Source of the DNA: Neodiprion pinetum
Lineage: Eukaryota > Arthropoda > Insecta > Hymenoptera > Diprionidae
Direction: 5' to 3'
Assembly (NCBI RefSeq): GCF_021155775.2
Contig: NC_060236.1
Coordinates: 20,758,519 to 20,822,518, forward strand
Length of the DNA: 64,000 nucleotides
This document shows positions 62,682-64,000 of this stretch, piece after piece. The notes under the pieces were generated by a model. That model did no database searches. It was given only the letters and a program-made list of their open reading frames with translations, and was not told the DNA's origin. Within the stretch, counting starts at the first letter, position 1. The number at the start of each line of letters is the position of its first letter. The translations under genes and the position numbers were made by a program.

Positions 62682-64000
62682 ATGGATACTAGAGAGAAAC
62701 ACCAAGGACGTAGAAATCCCCAGGAATCGTCAAACATAATCAGTTTGCTGTTTTTTGGGTAAGGTATAAATTATTTTATAGTATTGCATAACGGGTAGAC
62801 GTGTAAAAAAGACAGGGAAAGGAGAGAATAAAAGTGAACAGAGTTGGAAATAATGAAAAGAGTAAAATAAAGGAAAATTGAGTACATCACATTACGAATG
62901 CCGAATTGTCGAATGTCTTACCTCACGTTCCACAAATATGTCTAACTTTGAAAAATATTTCTTCTGAACAACGTCTGAATGTTATCGTTTCCAAGAAACA
63001 CGTTATACGCACGTAAAACGTCGCGTATTATTTCAGAATTCGTACATAAACACATTTGCATGAAATAAATATCGTTTTGTTATTGTTTCCATTATTAATA
63101 ACATGAACCGTATGGGAAAAATGAAAGAAAAGAAAAACATAGAACAATAAAAATATCACCGTATTTCTATTTCTTTTGAGGCTACAATTTTGTCACCTTC
63201 ATCGTGCAATAGAAAAAGACGGCGTAGATAGAGAAATACTAGTACTCGTATACAATTGAACGCGATAATACTACATAATCGATATTTAATATCGTAGTTA
63301 CGACGAACACTGTCTCGAATAATTTTTTACATAAGTTGTAGCGTATTTTTTCAGCGAACGTACACCTGCTTACTAGGTAAAAACTGTTTTCTATTTTACT
63401 TCTTGCAATAATAATTCGCACGCGAATGACAATGTACGTATTTTTCAACTTATTACAGGTGTATGCATACATGAACGTAAATAACTAATTACCGATAAGA
63501 AACGGGCAAGAACTGTGTCAAACGCATAAATCAGTCAACCTGATATTTATTTAAATTTATTTTTTAATATTTTTAATCATTTATCGATTTCGTTCAATTT
63601 TGTTCGTTTGAAGTGAAGGAAAACTTGCATTCAAAGATCGAAGAATTTATCGCCGCGACAATAAGAATGTAATTTTAAATTTACCAATTATATGCATCAG
63701 AATTGTAAATTGCAGATGGATGATACCGATATTCTGGAAAGGTGCAAAACGTGATCTGCAAGTAACAGATTTGTACGATCCGCTAAAATACGATGAATCT
63801 GGAAGCCTTGGGGACCGACTTCAGACGTAAGAATATCGTATAAGTTTTTTGTTATAGTTTTAAAACTTAAATATAATATGAAATCAAGAAGTATAAAATT
63901 TGACTGTTCGTGGAAGCTCCAAGATTTCTCGTCTAGATTTCTACTTGATATTAATTGTAATTAATTTATCGATCGAACAGACTAGCAGCAATGCAGAAAA
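62682..64000 (+). CDS. ABCC4-like: ABCC transporter copy 3, MRP4 / lethal(2)03659-like, N-terminus (partial)
   Basis: Exon 1 62682-62758 begins MDTREKHQGRRNPQESSN and ends in LFFG across a phase-2 donor (GG/GTAAGG). Exon 2 63716-63826 encodes WMIPIFWKGAKRDLQVTDL followed by a YDPLKYDESGSLGDRL segment, and ends phase 2 at AC/GTAAGA. Exon 3 starts at 63981 (acceptor aacag) with LAAMQK and is cut by the window end. The start MDTREK is shared with copy 2, exon 2 has the same length as in copy 2 (111 nt), and the intron phases are those of copies 1 and 2. The ATP-binding domains lie outside the window, so whether this copy is intact cannot be judged. Confidence 0.88.

Overview
The window is nuclear DNA of an insect: AT-rich, with long non-coding stretches, introns with GT..AG ends, and proteins closest in my memory to insect and vertebrate orthologues. 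The order is not proven; a hymenopteran (sawfly, wasp, bee or ant type) is my guess from the locally CpG-rich promoters and the gene style. There are no prokaryotic features, CRISPR arrays, rRNAs or confident tRNAs. All gene models were spliced by eye from the sequence.

Layout. (1) 1-4673, minus strand: the 5' end of an Ect2/pebble RhoGEF gene. Coding exon 1 (4607-4673), a 4-kb first intron, exon 2 (368-578) and the start of exon 3 (1-26) are visible; the rest lies to the left. The intron holds diverged repeats and a possible antisense acidic C-terminal exon pair. (2) 4674-13088: non-coding, with a CpG-richer stretch and two abutting TTAA-flanked miniature transposons (6391-6879). (3) 13089-20159, minus strand: a complete choline-phosphate cytidylyltransferase gene (Pcyt1/CCT), 8 coding exons, 404 aa, with a second possible C-terminus. 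Its last intron carries a large foldback element. (4) 20160-26799: 5' region of Pcyt1, CpG-rich stretches and two more foldback elements. (5) 26800-64000, plus strand: a tandem array of three ABCC transporters of the MRP4 / lethal(2)03659 type. Copy 1 (26800-35964, 1378 aa) and copy 2 (43736-56780, 1383 aa) are complete with 16 coding exons each. Copy 3 starts at 62682 and runs off the right edge in exon 3.

How the genes fit together. Ect2/pebble drives RhoA activation in cytokinesis, and Pcyt1 is the rate-limiting enzyme of phosphatidylcholine synthesis. The ABCC copies are predicted plasma-membrane exporters of organic anions, conjugates or cyclic nucleotides. I see no functional link between the three groups. 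The array is the main point of biological interest: the two complete copies share every intron position and phase, so they arose by whole-gene tandem duplication, and they differ mainly in the first linker, the loop residues of the nucleotide-binding domains and intron content. I found no clearly new biological system. The best unexplained material is a set of inverted-repeat elements, the alternative Pcyt1 tail and the unidentified acidic exon.
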